From contig NC_088775.1 in NCBI RefSeq assembly GCF_954871325.1, positions 12,005,561-12,069,560 on the forward strand: DNA of 64,000 bases. The letters are read 5' to 3'. This DNA is from Gordionus sp. m RMFG-2023. Taxonomy: Eukaryota > Nematomorpha > Gordioida > Chordodea > Parachordodidae. A program made the position numbers and the translations under genes. Shown one piece after another: positions 50,701 through 57,724 of the stretch (position 1 is the first letter of the stretch; every line of letters starts with the position of its first letter). The notes below the pieces were generated by a model. It saw only the letters and a program-made list of their open reading frames with translations. It searched no databases and was not told where the DNA came from.

Positions 50701-53700
50701 CCCATTGCAGACTTCTAATCCAAACTTTTATGCTATCTTTAAGCAAAATCTTCAGGCTTGCTTAATATTTTTCTGGGTTATATATTGGGTTAGCCACTTT
50801 AATAATCGGCTCAAATTGAGCCGTTTAACAACTTTACTAAAAATTACTATCTCTGAAAATAGATTGAATGGATTTTAGCCCTTTTTAATATACATAGTGA
50901 GTTACCACAAGGTACTGATGAAATCATTGAAAAATTATCACAATCCCCAAAATATTGAATTTCACATTATAAATCTATAATTATGCTTCTTAATTATATT
51001 TTTTACTATTTTTAGTAGTGTTAAACGGTTCGGATTTGAGCCGATTATTAAAAACGGCTAACTCATTATTTTAACATGGAAAATATTAAGTAAGCCGGAT
51101 GATTTTCCTCATAGATGACTCAAATACTTGGACAGCCATTAGCGAAATCTTGAAGTTTAGGCAATTTTTTCCTTGCTAAAATATTGAACTAGTTTTTAAA
51201 AATTGACTCAAATCAAACTGTATAACAATACTAATTTTTAGATACCCCATATTTTTTTCATGAATATTTTGGAAATTTAATGCGATATAATTCTTAATAT
51301 TATTTTTTTGCATTAATCTATATTTCCAATATTTTTTTTATATATAATTTTAATTTATATATCAAATTTTATATGCTTAAAAAATTTATCCTTTTTTTAC
51401 AATGTCCCTTTTCTAGATATTTATTTTATAATGATTCATACGCCGATTATATATGCATTTATTTTTAATTAATTTATATTTGAATTTGGTCAATATTTTA
51501 TAATCATTAGTGGTATTGTTAAATAGCTAGATTTGAGCCGATTTTAAAACCTGCTAACTCAAGATTTTAGCCACAAAAATATTGCCTAAGTCTTAAGATT
51601 TCGCTAATAAATGTCCAAACCTTTGTGCCATCTATGAGTAAAATCTTCAGGCTTGCCTTATCATTTTCTGGATAGAATATGAGTTCGCCGTTTTTAAAAA
51701 TCGGCTCAAATCGAGTAGTTCAACAACACTAATCACTACTTTTAATAAATTTATGAAACTTAAATTATCTTAAATGACTCCTAGAATAATTTTTATAAAT
51801 AAATTTAATTATCCCCCCCCCACCTTCACATCGAATTCCTGCGTACGCGCCTGATCCTACACATCAACATGCCACATTAATACAAGTAACAATTTAGATA
51901 TTCAAAATATTTTCAATAATTATCCCTAAATCAAAATATTCAAATAATTATTTTATTTTTCATTTTAATAAAATGTGCCTCCTCAACTCAATATCAATTA
52001 CTTTAAAAAAGGGAAACAAAAAGATACTCTAAATTTTATTATTCTTTTTTTTTATTAAATGAAACTAATAAGAATTATTAAATAAAAAATTTAATAAAAA
52101 TTAAAGGTTATTTAAATTCAATATTCATTTTTATGCTGATTTTTTGGGTATATAAAAAATTTTATGCTTATTTTCCAATTATTATTTCATTTTGGAATTA
52201 ATCCCACTTTTAATTCAGAAAAAAAATGTAAAATCAAAGAAAACAAGGTAATAATATTTTCTAATTATTTTGATAAGAAAATCTAATTGAGAATTAGAAC
52301 TATTTAGCAATTTTTGGTTAGTACTGAAGTCCAACCAAAACTTGGCCATAGGCCCAGCTAACAAAGCTAGAGACGCCCTTATTTCGACCCATGTGGTGTT
52401 TAAGATTTAAAAGTTTTTAAGAATCAAATATAATTTTATTTTTTAAATGAAAAGATCAAAAAGATAAATTAACTTTATATATTGATCGAAAGTATATTTA
52501 CGATAGTCAATCAATTACCATAAATTGTATCCTTAAATATAATACAATTTGTTGAAAGTTAATACATTATATATAGAAACCCACTGTTTTTTGAACGGGA
52601 GTTTTACAACTGAGCCAAACCATTTAAATGATTAGCAAATTTTTATATATTTATTTAAATATTATAGGTGTTTTTCGGCAAAAGATAAATAGACCTAAAA
52701 AACTGTTTTTTAGCCTAAGCAGGGTTCGAACCCCCCAGCTGTTTCTTCAGAATATTTTTACACCTGAGCTAGCAAAAAACAAATAGCAAGTATTTATAAA
52801 ATTTTCTGCATAATATTTTACAACTATAAATAAATATACAGTTGTTATCGTGAGAAATTTTGTTATTGGGTTATCACGAGATCAAACATTTATTTTTTGC
52901 AAATAGGGCCACAATAAAAATTCAATGAAAATATAATGAGAAATATTTTATATCTGATAACCCCCCCCCCCCCCAAATAACCTCCACACCTAGGAGATTT
53001 GATTGCTTTAAAAGCCACTCAACCCGTTCTATTAATCCTGATTTATGTAGTTTGGAATAATGATAGTTTAATAGTATTGGCGTCAAGAGAGAGGATAACT
53101 AAGTTTAGCACATTCTAAAAAAACAGTTGCACCCCCCCCCCTTCCCCCCCCCCGGTACTCTCATAAGGTTATTTATAAAAATATATTTATGTGAATTTAA
53201 ATTGATATAACATTTATCAACACTTATTTATTATATAAACAAAATTATTTTTTTAAGCACCCATATTTTAAAGAAAGTCTAAGTATTTAAGAACTTCTTC
53301 TAAATAAAAAAGAAAGCCATAAGATCGTCTCCTGGTTTGTCTTATTTCTAAATAGTAGTCTTCCTCTAAACAGCCTAAAAAGAATGAGGCGATTTAGATT
53401 TAGGTATGTTAAAATGTCTTTGCGACTCTTTCTAAACCAAAATATTTATTTAAGGTACACCTCTTTAAAACAAACCAAATATGGTGTCCGAAGTTCAAAA
53501 TCTGTTCAGCATGGGCTTAGAAATAAGCTTTAAAAAAATAAGACAAACCTGGAATGCGGCCCTAAGAATTACGGTATGATATACAACTAATTATAAAATA
53601 AACATCCCTGAGGTAAAAAAAAAATGTTATATCAAATAAAACTTACTTATAGCCGGTTGAATTTGTATTTTGCAAGAAGCAAACCAACATAATGCATATA

Positions 53701-53813
53701 TTACCAAAGACTCCCAAGATAATTATGATAGGAATAGATGTCATATAAAAATAAAATTTAAAATCGTCGTCGAATTGGACGTCCGGCCTGGGTGTGCTGG
53801 CATTTATTGTCAT
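22182..53813 (-). CDS. Rhodopsin-type (class A) GPCR, peptide-receptor-like; two exons, 29.9-kb intron
   Basis: This is a seven-helix plasma-membrane receptor. Exon 1 (53813-53647) encodes the N terminus and TM1; exon 2 (23706-22182) encodes TM2 to the stop. Exon 1 ends AA|GTAAGT and exon 2 begins after TTTTTAAG with G, so codon AAG (Lys) is rebuilt and the join reads NSTGYKYITFLAMSDLL, a normal TM1-ICL1-TM2 passage. The total is about 563 residues. Class A marks are GVFGN in TM1, AMSDLL in TM2, WDRY at the end of TM3 and NYMLNFYVY in TM7 in place of NPxxY. The third cytoplasmic loop is very long (about 195 residues, Ser/Lys/Asn-rich). The TM3 and ECL2 cysteines that usually form a disulfide are not seen. 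TM7 and the overall pattern recall invertebrate FMRFamide/myosuppressin-type peptide receptors, but the ligand cannot be named. An in-frame TAA precedes the ATG. Confidence 0.88.
23853..24021. mobile_element. Palindromic MITE, one end lost
   Basis: It keeps the core GCCTGAAGATTTTGCTC and the right half ending GAGCCATTTAACCACACTA, but begins only at AACTCAATATT. The next copy starts 8 bp after its end. Confidence 0.75.
24030..24248. mobile_element. Palindromic hAT-type MITE with 8-bp TSD
   Basis: TAGTGTTTTTAAATGGCTCG on the left and CGAGCCGTTTAACAACTATA on the right; the halves are inverted around a core near GGAACAAGGGTC. Flanks CTTGTTAC (24022-24029) and CTTGTGAC (24249-24256) differ at one base, supporting a hAT-type insertion. 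Confidence 0.85.
24535..24748. mobile_element. Palindromic MITE, worn ends
   Basis: It has the family core CCTCGAGATTTTGCTAAT and both AAAAACGGCTAACTC and AAAATCGGCTCAAATCG arms, but the outermost TAGTG ends have decayed. The copy at 51013-51233 sits at the equivalent place in the duplicated segment. Confidence 0.75.
24770..25977 (-). mobile_element. hAT (CAGGCGCG family) remnant carrying nested MITEs
   Basis: The 5' terminus is kept: read on the minus strand from 25977 it is CAGGCGCGTACGTAGCG. The transposase remnant at 25690-25220 reads [40 protein letters not shown] and LPLQVLLEKN. After a GC-rich MITE and half a palindromic MITE (25150-24930), the C terminus follows at 24925-24770 (LLRSYTSDKFNGCLPFLIYI, then TDEIIKKLSQSQKY and a stop). 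The opposite terminus is missing. It lies inside the GPCR intron on the same strand. It is the inverted partner of 49620-51853. Confidence 0.75.
24930..25150. mobile_element. GC-rich MITE fragment joined to half a palindromic MITE
   Basis: 24930-25035 is one half of the palindromic MITE, stopping near its centre (AAAAGTTTGGAC). At 25036 the GC-rich MITE starts TAGAGGTCTGCAATGAGCGGG and carries GGCGGGCG blocks. The same junction occurs at 50717 in the other copy. Confidence 0.65.
25978..26764. other. A+T-rich GPCR intron sequence
   Basis: Nothing is recognised apart from A/T-rich low complexity. Confidence 0.35.
26765..26945 (+). repeat. tRNA-derived SINE-like unit
   Basis: A box-A-like TGGCTTAGTCTGTCAGTG (about 26772) is followed some 50 bases later by a box-B-like GGGTACGAATTCAAG (about 26826), the layout of a tRNA-derived pol III promoter. 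A G-rich non-tRNA body follows (GGTGGTACATCCTGGGGGAG). It cannot fold as a sound tRNA, so a SINE or tRNA relic is the better reading. Confidence 0.45.
26946..27748. other. A+T-rich GPCR intron sequence
   Basis: No gene is seen. A short less A+T-rich patch at 27540-27610 (CAAGCTTTGCCTCCAGCCAA) is unexplained. Confidence 0.3.
27749..27944. mobile_element. Palindromic MITE, worn
   Basis: Left end TAGTGATATTAAAGGGTTCG, right end GAGTCATTGAAAACACTA; the core keeps TAGATGTCAGAAAGGTTTAG and AAATCTCGAGGCTTGCG. The flanking 8-mers no longer match. Confidence 0.7.
28051..28196. repeat. Small MITE with GAATA-rich inverted halves
   Basis: It runs from ATAGGCCTATTCAAAAACG to ATTTTTAAGCCTAT, with internal CGAATAGTAAAT and AATTTACTATTCG in inverted orientation. 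It is non-coding. It may be the end of the hAT relic just downstream. Confidence 0.45.
28600..28990 (-). pseudogene. ZBED-type hAT transposase C terminus
   Basis: Minus-strand translation from about 28745 gives SSPSERVFSIAGLNLNSKRS followed by CPINLNKIIFIHDNY, an excellent match to the hAT C-terminal dimerisation block (SAPSERVFS..G..L..KR..L.P....K.IFI..N). The sequence just 5' of it (28990-28760) is worn but keeps short matching pieces. The rest of the transposase is missing. Confidence 0.8.
28991..29865. other. A+T-rich sequence with a GC-rich block
   Basis: No gene is seen. Positions 29370-29465 are GC-rich with repeated CGGCGG/GGCGGCG motifs and may be a transposon terminus or MITE remnant of unknown family. 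Confidence 0.3.
29866..29955. repeat. GC-rich MITE fragment
   Basis: CCGCCCGGCCCC, then GTTCGGGCTTGGTCGGGCC separated by poly-T/A and TTCGGGCTGGGCG: the internal unit structure of the GC-rich MITE family without its ends. Confidence 0.5.
29956..30865. other. A+T-rich GPCR intron sequence
   Basis: No gene is recognised. A short mixed patch at 30345-30450 (TATCCCCGGCAATGTGGGCC) is unexplained. Confidence 0.3.
30866..32030 (+). pseudogene. LINE RT 3' half and zinc-knuckle region, RLE-type family
   Basis: 30872-31141 reads LIKKLKSDFKFDLNLWYFDD then VSFGGSIPN, the RT catalytic block equivalent to LWYLDDGTLGG, followed by GLNRKNVKYF. After 31141, in shifting frames, GSPMGSSTTS (the LLG(A/S)P step) is seen, then at 31670-31730 EWLDAIPSGKKNILLANDEF and QIALAIG. 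Next comes ACNKQVDPFSRHCFSCF with RFLRHDNLNKLIGKSLISAG (31780-31905), the Cys/His knuckle that precedes the nuclease domain. Many stops; the nuclease itself is not preserved. In order it fits between the pieces at 63650-64000 and 16032-16394. Confidence 0.8.
32031..32769. other. A+T-rich GPCR intron sequence
   Basis: No gene is recognised; mostly A/T, with a short mixed stretch to about 32300 that may be LINE 3' sequence. Confidence 0.3.
32770..33301. repeat. Left MULE terminal array of GCGA(A) units
   Basis: More than 30 GCGA motifs, mostly as TCGCGAA or TAGCGAA, spaced by 8-15 bases of ACTTTTA, ACCTTTA or TACATTA. It is one of the few CpG-dense stretches in an A+T-rich window. An apparent open frame at 32738-32938 is only a translation of the array. 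Confidence 0.9.
33664..34260 (+). mobile_element. hAT-derived repeat with GGTCAA motifs, right end missing
   Basis: It starts CAGGGTTAGCAAGTCAGTC and carries clustered GGTCAAATG/TTTGACC motifs. Its centre (33925-34110) translates as FRNKSGLFNRKSVELVLNTM, like the region before the C terminus of hAT transposases. A second copy at 55450-56155 keeps the other end. Confidence 0.6.
34760..36128 (+). pseudogene. MULE transposase with FLYWCH-type finger, broken
   Basis: Order of motifs: a FLYWCH-like finger (NYYRCINQDIFKCP, then NGxIKDNKEIHNHPENP); ALPSPNLMKRIIHRTR; a degraded stretch at 35200-35290 matching the MULE step before the second Asp (IQFMGLKIKMFYLSYILTNR); RDFEMASVKAFNEMF with the catalytic Asp-Phe-Glu; CCHFHFGQSFWRNIQK (C..H motif); LRMMVCLAFVPPLNVVETFE; LNGEAKTNNAVEGWHRCFSS. 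The tail at 35939-36128 (KQQGLTELKIVQYNSGETPS to a stop) follows a ~75-bp GT/AG-like gap and may be a last exon. At least four stops or shifts disrupt it. FLYWCH-plus-MULE transposases are common in animals. Confidence 0.88.
36129..38572. other. A+T-rich interior of the MULE
   Basis: No second gene is recognised. It contains a 29-bp tandem duplication at 36304-36361 and homopolymer tracts (C run about 37627, G run about 38347). Confidence 0.4.
36304..36361. repeat. 29-bp tandem duplication
   Basis: Two exact copies of a unit that begins ATTTACAAATTC and ends GTGACGCAG (36304-36332 and 36333-36361). Confidence 0.95.
38573..38968. repeat. Right MULE terminal array of TTCGC units
   Basis: The inverse of the left array: TTCGCGATAAA, TTCGCTATAA and TTCGCGG motifs at short spacing, ending in GTTTCTCTGAATTGAC. 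A CTATATTACTTTCG unit is duplicated near 38885-38910. It is about 135 bp shorter than the left array. Confidence 0.88.
38969..39357. other. A+T-rich GPCR intron sequence
   Basis: Nothing is recognised beyond A/T low complexity. Confidence 0.4.
39358..39650. mobile_element. GC-rich MITE, uninterrupted
   Basis: It runs from TAGTGATCTGCATCGGACC to GGCCATGATTTGCAGATCTATA, inverted at the ends, with GCCCGGCCTGATC-type blocks and T/A spacers. It is the undisturbed counterpart of the MITE at 14926-17785 (shared AATAATATTCTACAAATA). Confidence 0.65.
39651..40054. other. A+T-rich GPCR intron sequence
   Basis: No feature is recognised. Confidence 0.35.
40055..41130 (+). mobile_element. Possible piggyBac-type remnant
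   Basis: TTAA at 40055-40058 is followed by CCCTTTACTGAAAATGTGGG and later by GACCCCACCG, the look of piggyBac ends (TTAA target, CCC start). From 40416 to 41130 the sequence is less A+T-rich and has several short open frames; NYVWHANGLVGATKVPTKNK followed by LYNIWATCGKSG is only a vague match to the (Y)xPxKP..GIKxW step of piggyBac transposases. No far terminus was found and the frames do not agree with one protein. Alternative: another, unrecognised decayed element. Confidence 0.3.
41131..42815. other. A+T-rich GPCR intron sequence
   Basis: No gene is recognised. A short mixed patch at 41325-41375 (GGCAGACCCGGGTCACTACC) may belong to the preceding element. Confidence 0.3.
42816..42915. repeat. 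GC-rich MITE fragment
   Basis: GGCCCAACCCGAAATCCCGG and GCCGCCCGGGC blocks with T/A spacers, the unit pattern of the GC-rich family; no ends. Mixed GC blocks continue weakly to about 43080. Confidence 0.45.
43292..43474. mobile_element. Palindromic MITE
   Basis: Left end TAGTGTTTTCAAACGGCTCG, right end CGAGCCATTTAACAACACTA; core AGCCTGGAGATTTTGCTC and its inverse. Flanking 8-mers do not match. Confidence 0.8.
43475..46068. other. A+T-rich GPCR intron sequence
   Basis: No gene is recognised. A C-homopolymer tract lies at about 44702-44716. The minus-strand open frame 45085-45330 is discussed among the rejected items. Confidence 0.3.
46069..46255. repeat. MITE, family shared with 53317-53565
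   Basis: Left TAAGGCCGTGCTCTCCTGAT then TTGCCTTATTTATGAAC; right end AAAGACAAGGCCTAA, roughly inverted. Internal TATTTAGATTTAG and ACAAACCAGAA are shared with the other copy. Confidence 0.5.
46256..46779. other. A+T-rich GPCR intron sequence
   Basis: Nothing recognised. Confidence 0.35.
46780..47200 (-). pseudogene. ZBED-type hAT relic (C-terminal end)
   Basis: On the minus strand, 47180-47050 gives in mixed frames KAKPMK-like sequence then CLSD-, DQNFEKQFIVKIK-like residues, parallel to CLSDQNFRSIVSKNK at 10330-10375. Downstream, at 46790-46915, inverted copies of AGTAACG and GTAACGAGTAAGG match the subterminal motifs at 10441-10545. Both relics therefore look like one family. Confidence 0.45.
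47201..49319. other. A+T-rich GPCR intron sequence
   Basis: No gene is recognised. A G-homopolymer tract lies at about 49128-49140. Confidence 0.35.
49320..49470 (-). repeat. tRNA-derived SINE-like fragment
   Basis: The minus strand contains CACTAATGGTTCGAACCC, a perfect box B, followed by AGACTAAAAAAATGCAGG and TTTTTTGCGGAAAAC, similar to the tail of the units at 52590-52795. No box A is clear. Confidence 0.4.
49540..49602. repeat. GC-rich MITE fragment
   Basis: ACCTGGACCGGGAC, poly-A, then ACCCGGGCCTGAC; one unit pair of the GC-rich family. Confidence 0.4.
50389..50717. mobile_element. GC-rich MITE in a hAT remnant
   Basis: The right end reads CCCATTGCAGACTTCTA; inside are CCCGCCAGCTCG, CACGCCCGATTG and CATGCCCGTCC blocks. 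The left edge is uncertain. Immediately after it (50718-50840) is half a palindromic MITE ending GAGCCGTTTAACAACTTTA. Confidence 0.6.
51013..51233. mobile_element. Palindromic MITE
   Basis: TAGTAGTGTTAAACGG on the left, ACTGTATAACAATACTA on the right; both AAAACGGCTAACTC arms and the GATTTTCCTC core are present. No clear target duplication. Equivalent to 24535-24748. Confidence 0.8.
51508..51731. mobile_element. Palindromic MITE
   Basis: TAGTGGTATTGTTAAATAGC to GTTCAACAACACTA; the core holds both ATGTCCAAACCTTTGTGCC and GAGTAAAATCTTCAGGC, among the best-preserved centres in the window. Equivalent to 24030-24248. Confidence 0.85.
51854..52589. other. A+T-rich GPCR intron sequence
   Basis: No gene recognised; a short mixed patch at 52325-52395 is unexplained. 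Confidence 0.35.
52590..52795 (-). repeat. Two tandem tRNA-like units (dimeric SINE-like)
   Basis: On the minus strand the first unit (about 52775-52705) has box A TAGCTCAGGTG and a perfect box B GGTTCGAACCC 39 bases later. About 100 bases downstream (52635-52590) a second unit reads TTGGCTCAGTTGTAAAAC, then AAAAAACAGTGGGTTTC. The two share GCTCAG.TGTAAAA and AAACAG. The spacing is shorter than in a canonical tRNA and the T arm does not abut an acceptor stem, so this is a SINE or tRNA relic rather than a working tRNA. Confidence 0.5.
52796..53316. other. A+T-rich sequence with long C tracts
   Basis: C homopolymers lie at about 52960-52975 and 53130-53153 (the latter broken by TT). No gene recognised. 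Confidence 0.4.
53317..53565. repeat. MITE just downstream of GPCR exon 1
   Basis: Left CCATAAGATCGTCTCC then TGGTTTGTCTTATTTC; right AATAAGACAAACCTGG then GCGGCCCTAAG, inverted. It is related to 46069-46255. It lies in the GPCR intron 82 bp past the exon 1 donor. Confidence 0.6.
53647..53813 (-). CDS. GPCR exon 1 (start codon and TM1)
   Basis: Fifty-five codons plus two bases. It starts MTINASTPRPDVQFDDD (a short acidic ectodomain with an NAS glycosylation site) and runs into TM1 SIPIIIILGVFGNICIMLVC with the class A Gly-Asn pair, then FLQNTNSTGY. The donor is a perfect GTAAGT. The frame has an upstream in-frame stop, so the ATG is the likely start. The codon phase matches the distant exon 2 exactly. 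Confidence 0.85.
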
Positions 53814-55449
53814 TTTAAATTCTCTACCCGAAGAAAGTGTCCTATAATTTAATTATGGTAAATTTTTCCTTGAGGGAAACAAAAATATTTTAATTTAAAA
53901 AAGATAACTATATATTATTTATAATTTGACATAAAATCAGCCTTCGCCTTGTTTGGGAACTTTAAGAAGAAGAAGAATAAAAATGATGCTTAAATTATGA
54001 TTACATTACACATTAGAAATATTAGTTTGAGTCATAAAAAAAAATTTTTTGATAACTTTTGTTTTCAATATTAAATAATAAAATAGTAGATATTTTTTTC
54101 CTCAAAAAAAATCTTTTAAACAATATAGTTTATATATTTATTCATATGCTGATATATTTATTATATTATTATTTAGACAAGTTTTCTGAATATTTTTTTT
54201 TGTAAATCGATTAATATTTTTTATTGTATTTGATTCAAATTAAGTGGGACATTAAATGATAATTTAAATATTTTGTTTAATAATAGAAATATTTTTTTAT
54301 AAAGAATATAATTTGAATATATAGTCTTATAATATCTTTTATTTTATGATTTTTAAAAAAAATAATTTACTTTTTTATATTTTGATTGTTAAATGGTATA
54401 TAATGAATTTCAATCAATATTTTATAATTAAATAATTTTATCTATAAAAAATAGATTAATAAAATATTGACAATTTTTTTTAAATAATAATATTTTATTA
54501 AATAAAAAAAATTGTAATTTTCAATTTGATATTGCTAATTGCTAACAATAGCTATTATATAATATATAAAAAAAAATTAACAACCAACAATTATATTTTC
54601 ATTTATCATTCATTTAATCAAGAAGGGCATATACATTACATAAATATCTAATAAACTTATTTTATATGAATGATAGATAATATTTAATGGAAATGTTATA
54701 TGTCATACTTATGATGAAGTGAAATGTATAATAATTTTAGAGAGTACAGCAAAATCACGTATACATAATTAAATAAAGCCATTTCCATAAAATAATATAA
54801 ATTAATAATGAGATCAGAAGAGTGGCATAAATAAACCACCATATAATTCATAATTTATGAAATGAAATAAAATAAAACAATCGTAACAAGAAAATCAATG
54901 TTATAACTAATAATATAATCAAATCATCTTAGTCCTATTCAGGAGTTTCGCAAGATGGAGTAAATTTAAGGACCTTATTATATTGGTATTAACTGTGGAT
55001 CTAAACCGAACCGGTAGTTTTATTTACAGAACCTAACTCACAGGTGCGTTAAAAATCTCGCCCGATATGAATCGAAACAGAAGTATATATTTTTGTATAT
55101 TGCTATTTGACGGAGTCTGCCACCCAAGTTAAAGTAAGCATATGTGGACCATAGAATTTATTTCTTCTTATTATATATACAGTGTGTGTATGATTTGTTG
55201 TAAAACATTTCAACATATGGACAAAAGCAATTAGTATAAAATTATTTTCCATTTAACAATTATTGAAAAAATATGATGAGGAAAAATATAATTTTTAAAA
55301 TTTATAAAAGCTTGTTAAAATATTTTTCAACTTAAATTATAACTTATAATAAATTTTAAAATTATATATATAAAGTTAGTAAATTTATCGATATAAAATT
55401 AATAAATGTGATTATATATTAGATTATAGAGAAACATGTATATAGAGAA
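53814..55449. other. GPCR 5' flank, A+T-rich
   Basis: This is 5' UTR and upstream DNA of the GPCR on the minus strand. No promoter element can be called with confidence in such A/T-rich sequence. No other gene is recognised. Confidence 0.35.
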
Positions 55450-56155
55450 AACCAAGGATGGCAAATTGAACGGTCAAATTGGAGGAGTATTTGACCTAGA
55501 AAAAATCTGAAGAAAATAAAATTTATTTGAAAAAAAACGATATAAATTGTTCATAATGCTGCTTATTTATTGGGTCCCTAATATCAAAGGGGGCATCTAA
55601 CTAATAGTGAATTTAATGAAGTATGTGTTATAAAATAAGAATTAGGCATTTCACAAGGTGGCGGTGGTCAAAATATTTCAAATAAATTTCAGAAGCAAAA
55701 GCGGCATGTTTCATAGCCAATTATGTAAAAAGCCGTAACTTCAATAAGAAACAATCAGATTCCGCACTCAAGCTAGTGGAATAAAATCTGTTCACCATGC
55801 CCATTAAGAGAAGTGACATTTTATTAACAATTCCTGGTCCTACTTCTTCTTAAAAAAGAAACTTGTCGATTTGGTTTAATATTCTTACTAAAACAAATCG
55901 ATTGAAGATCTCGACAACAGGGAAATTGATTGAAAGATATTAAAGAAAATGATAATATTGAATATGAATCAGAAAAAGACTCTGCTACGGAGAGCTAAAC
56001 ATTAGTTATTAAATGACAATAATTTCAAAAATTTTATAAAATTATAAAGTTAATATTGACTTTAAGAAACATTTATTTGAATTTAACCATATTTGACCGG
56101 TCAAATATCGGTCAATTGACTGAAACATATTTGACAGGTCATTTTTATAACCCTG
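55450..56155 (+). mobile_element. hAT-derived repeat with GGTCAA motifs, left end missing
   Basis: It matches 33664-34260 along its length (GAATTTAATGAAGTATGTG, CAAAATATTTCAA, AGCGGC.TGTTT, CCATTAAGAGAAGTGACAT) and ends TTTTTATAACCCTG, the inverse of the other copy's CAGGGTTA start. Clustered TTTGACCGGTCAAATATCGG motifs lie near the right end. Coding traces are more decayed than in the other copy. Confidence 0.6.
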
Positions 56156-56948
56156 GAGAAAACAATTATAAAAAACGTTTATAGAGAATTACTATATAAA
56201 GTAATTTGTAGAGAATGATTAATTTTATAGAGAAGGATTTTATAGAGAATATTTTTGGGTCAATAATTTTATAGAAAGAATTAGGAGAAACTCGTTTCGT
56301 TTATATAGAATTATAATTTGGATAAATTAATTTTTTTATTAATACATAAAAAAATAATTAATTAAAAATATGAATTTTCTTATTCTGCTTGGAAATAAAT
56401 TATTTAAAAATTAATTTAAGCCTCAAATTTTACTATCTAATTAAATTATATTCGAGATTTAAAGAAAAACTCCCCACATATCCAGTTGTTACCGTGACTA
56501 CTTTTTAGGTATAAGGAATTGCTATAAACTGTGGCCAATTTATACTTTTGTTTTTGGACCCGTTTGAAAGCTTCTTGTAACTTAATAAACTAGACTAAAA
56601 AATCAAATAACAATATTTTAAAAAAATAATTAATGATATATATATATCATATTATATTTAATCCCAAATCTGGAATTGATATATATTGGACGTTCTGGCC
56701 AAAATCACAAAAATGTAAAAAATTTGGATTGAGGATTATAAATATGTATATATATATATTTATTAATTAAAGATTCTCAATTATCTAAGTACATCTTTTC
56801 TCAGAAACTAAGTTTTTGGTGATTTTGGCCAATTATTTTCTATATTTTTTCCTGGATAGAAAGCGTTTTCTATATTTCTAGATTTTTGAGAATAACCAAT
56901 TAACTATGCGTAGCATGTATTTGATCTGAAAACTTCATGATTATTTTC
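56156..56948. other. A+T-rich sequence
   Basis: A run of degenerate ATTTTATAGAGAA-type units at 56160-56300 is the only structure seen. Confidence 0.4.
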
Positions 56949-57228
56949 AGAGACCTGCAGGCCCGGCCCTAAGCTCGGCTCGGGTTTTTGTTTTTTTAAA
57001 TATACCTGAGTCGGGCCTAAAATTTTTCGAAAGAAGATACCAGGGCCGGGTCGTATATTTTGAAATAAAATATTTTAAATTGCCATTAACTAAAAAAAAT
57101 CGCCATTTATATAGATAAAAAATTTTTTAAAAAAATGAGCCGGGCCTGAAAATTTAAAACCCGGGCCGGGCCGGGCTGAAAATTTTTTAAAAGAAAATCC
57201 GGGTCAGGTCTTGCAAATGGGACCTCTG
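56949..57228. mobile_element. GC-rich MITE, both ends present
   Basis: Starts CAGAGACCTGCAGGCCCGG and ends CAAATGGGACCTCTG. Inside, GGCCGGGTCG and CGGGCCGGGCCGGG blocks alternate with poly-A/T. The flanking 8-mers do not match. Confidence 0.7.
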
Positions 57229-57724
57229 CAAGTTAGTTTTTTCATAGATCTTCAAAGTAAGGATTATAGGTACATTATGGCTATATAACCTATGACATAT
57301 GATATATAGTAAATTTAATGATTTATCTCAAGAAGTCTCAGATTTTTTTTAATGATATAATATGCAGAAAATTAGTTTTATAATTAAAATAAATGGCCGA
57401 CCCATAAGGAATTCGTCATAGAAATTATTAGATTATTTTCGCTTCAACACATTTATATTATAAAAAATAATAGAGTTTTCTCCTAATTTTTACTTTATCA
57501 ATAGTTAAGACAATAAAATTTTATCCGCTAGGGGATCGATTTTAAATATTAAAATATTTTATTAATCTAATTACTTATTCTTTTTTAAATATTTTTTTTG
57601 TTTATAAACCAAAACTTATACATTTTTTATAACTTATTTATAATGAGATATATTATTAAACAAAAAAATAGAGGTAAAATATTTAGCATAAAACGTAGAA
57701 GAAAATAAAGATGGAAGAGTGAAT
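57229..57724. other. A+T-rich sequence
   Basis: No gene recognised. Confidence 0.4.

Larger units (their letters stand above)
49620..51853 (+). mobile_element. hAT (CAGGCGCG family) remnant carrying nested MITEs
   Basis: The right terminus CTGCGTACGCGCCTG at 51839-51853 is intact; no matching left end is seen. Transposase pieces at 49860-50380 include MRIAESLILELRKIRANVDD, RINLFIPVLNTFIPKMNKRF and FQVLLEKN; a GC-rich MITE and half a palindromic MITE follow (50389-50840); the C terminus lies at 50850-50975 (RLNGF, then DEIIEKLSQSPKY-like residues). Two full palindromic MITEs follow before the end. Order and breakpoints match the minus-strand segment at 24.03-25.69 kb. Confidence 0.75.

Noticed and set aside
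52705-52775. Functional tRNA gene
   Set aside because: Boxes A and B are good, but the spacing is short and the T arm is not next to a pairing acceptor strand.
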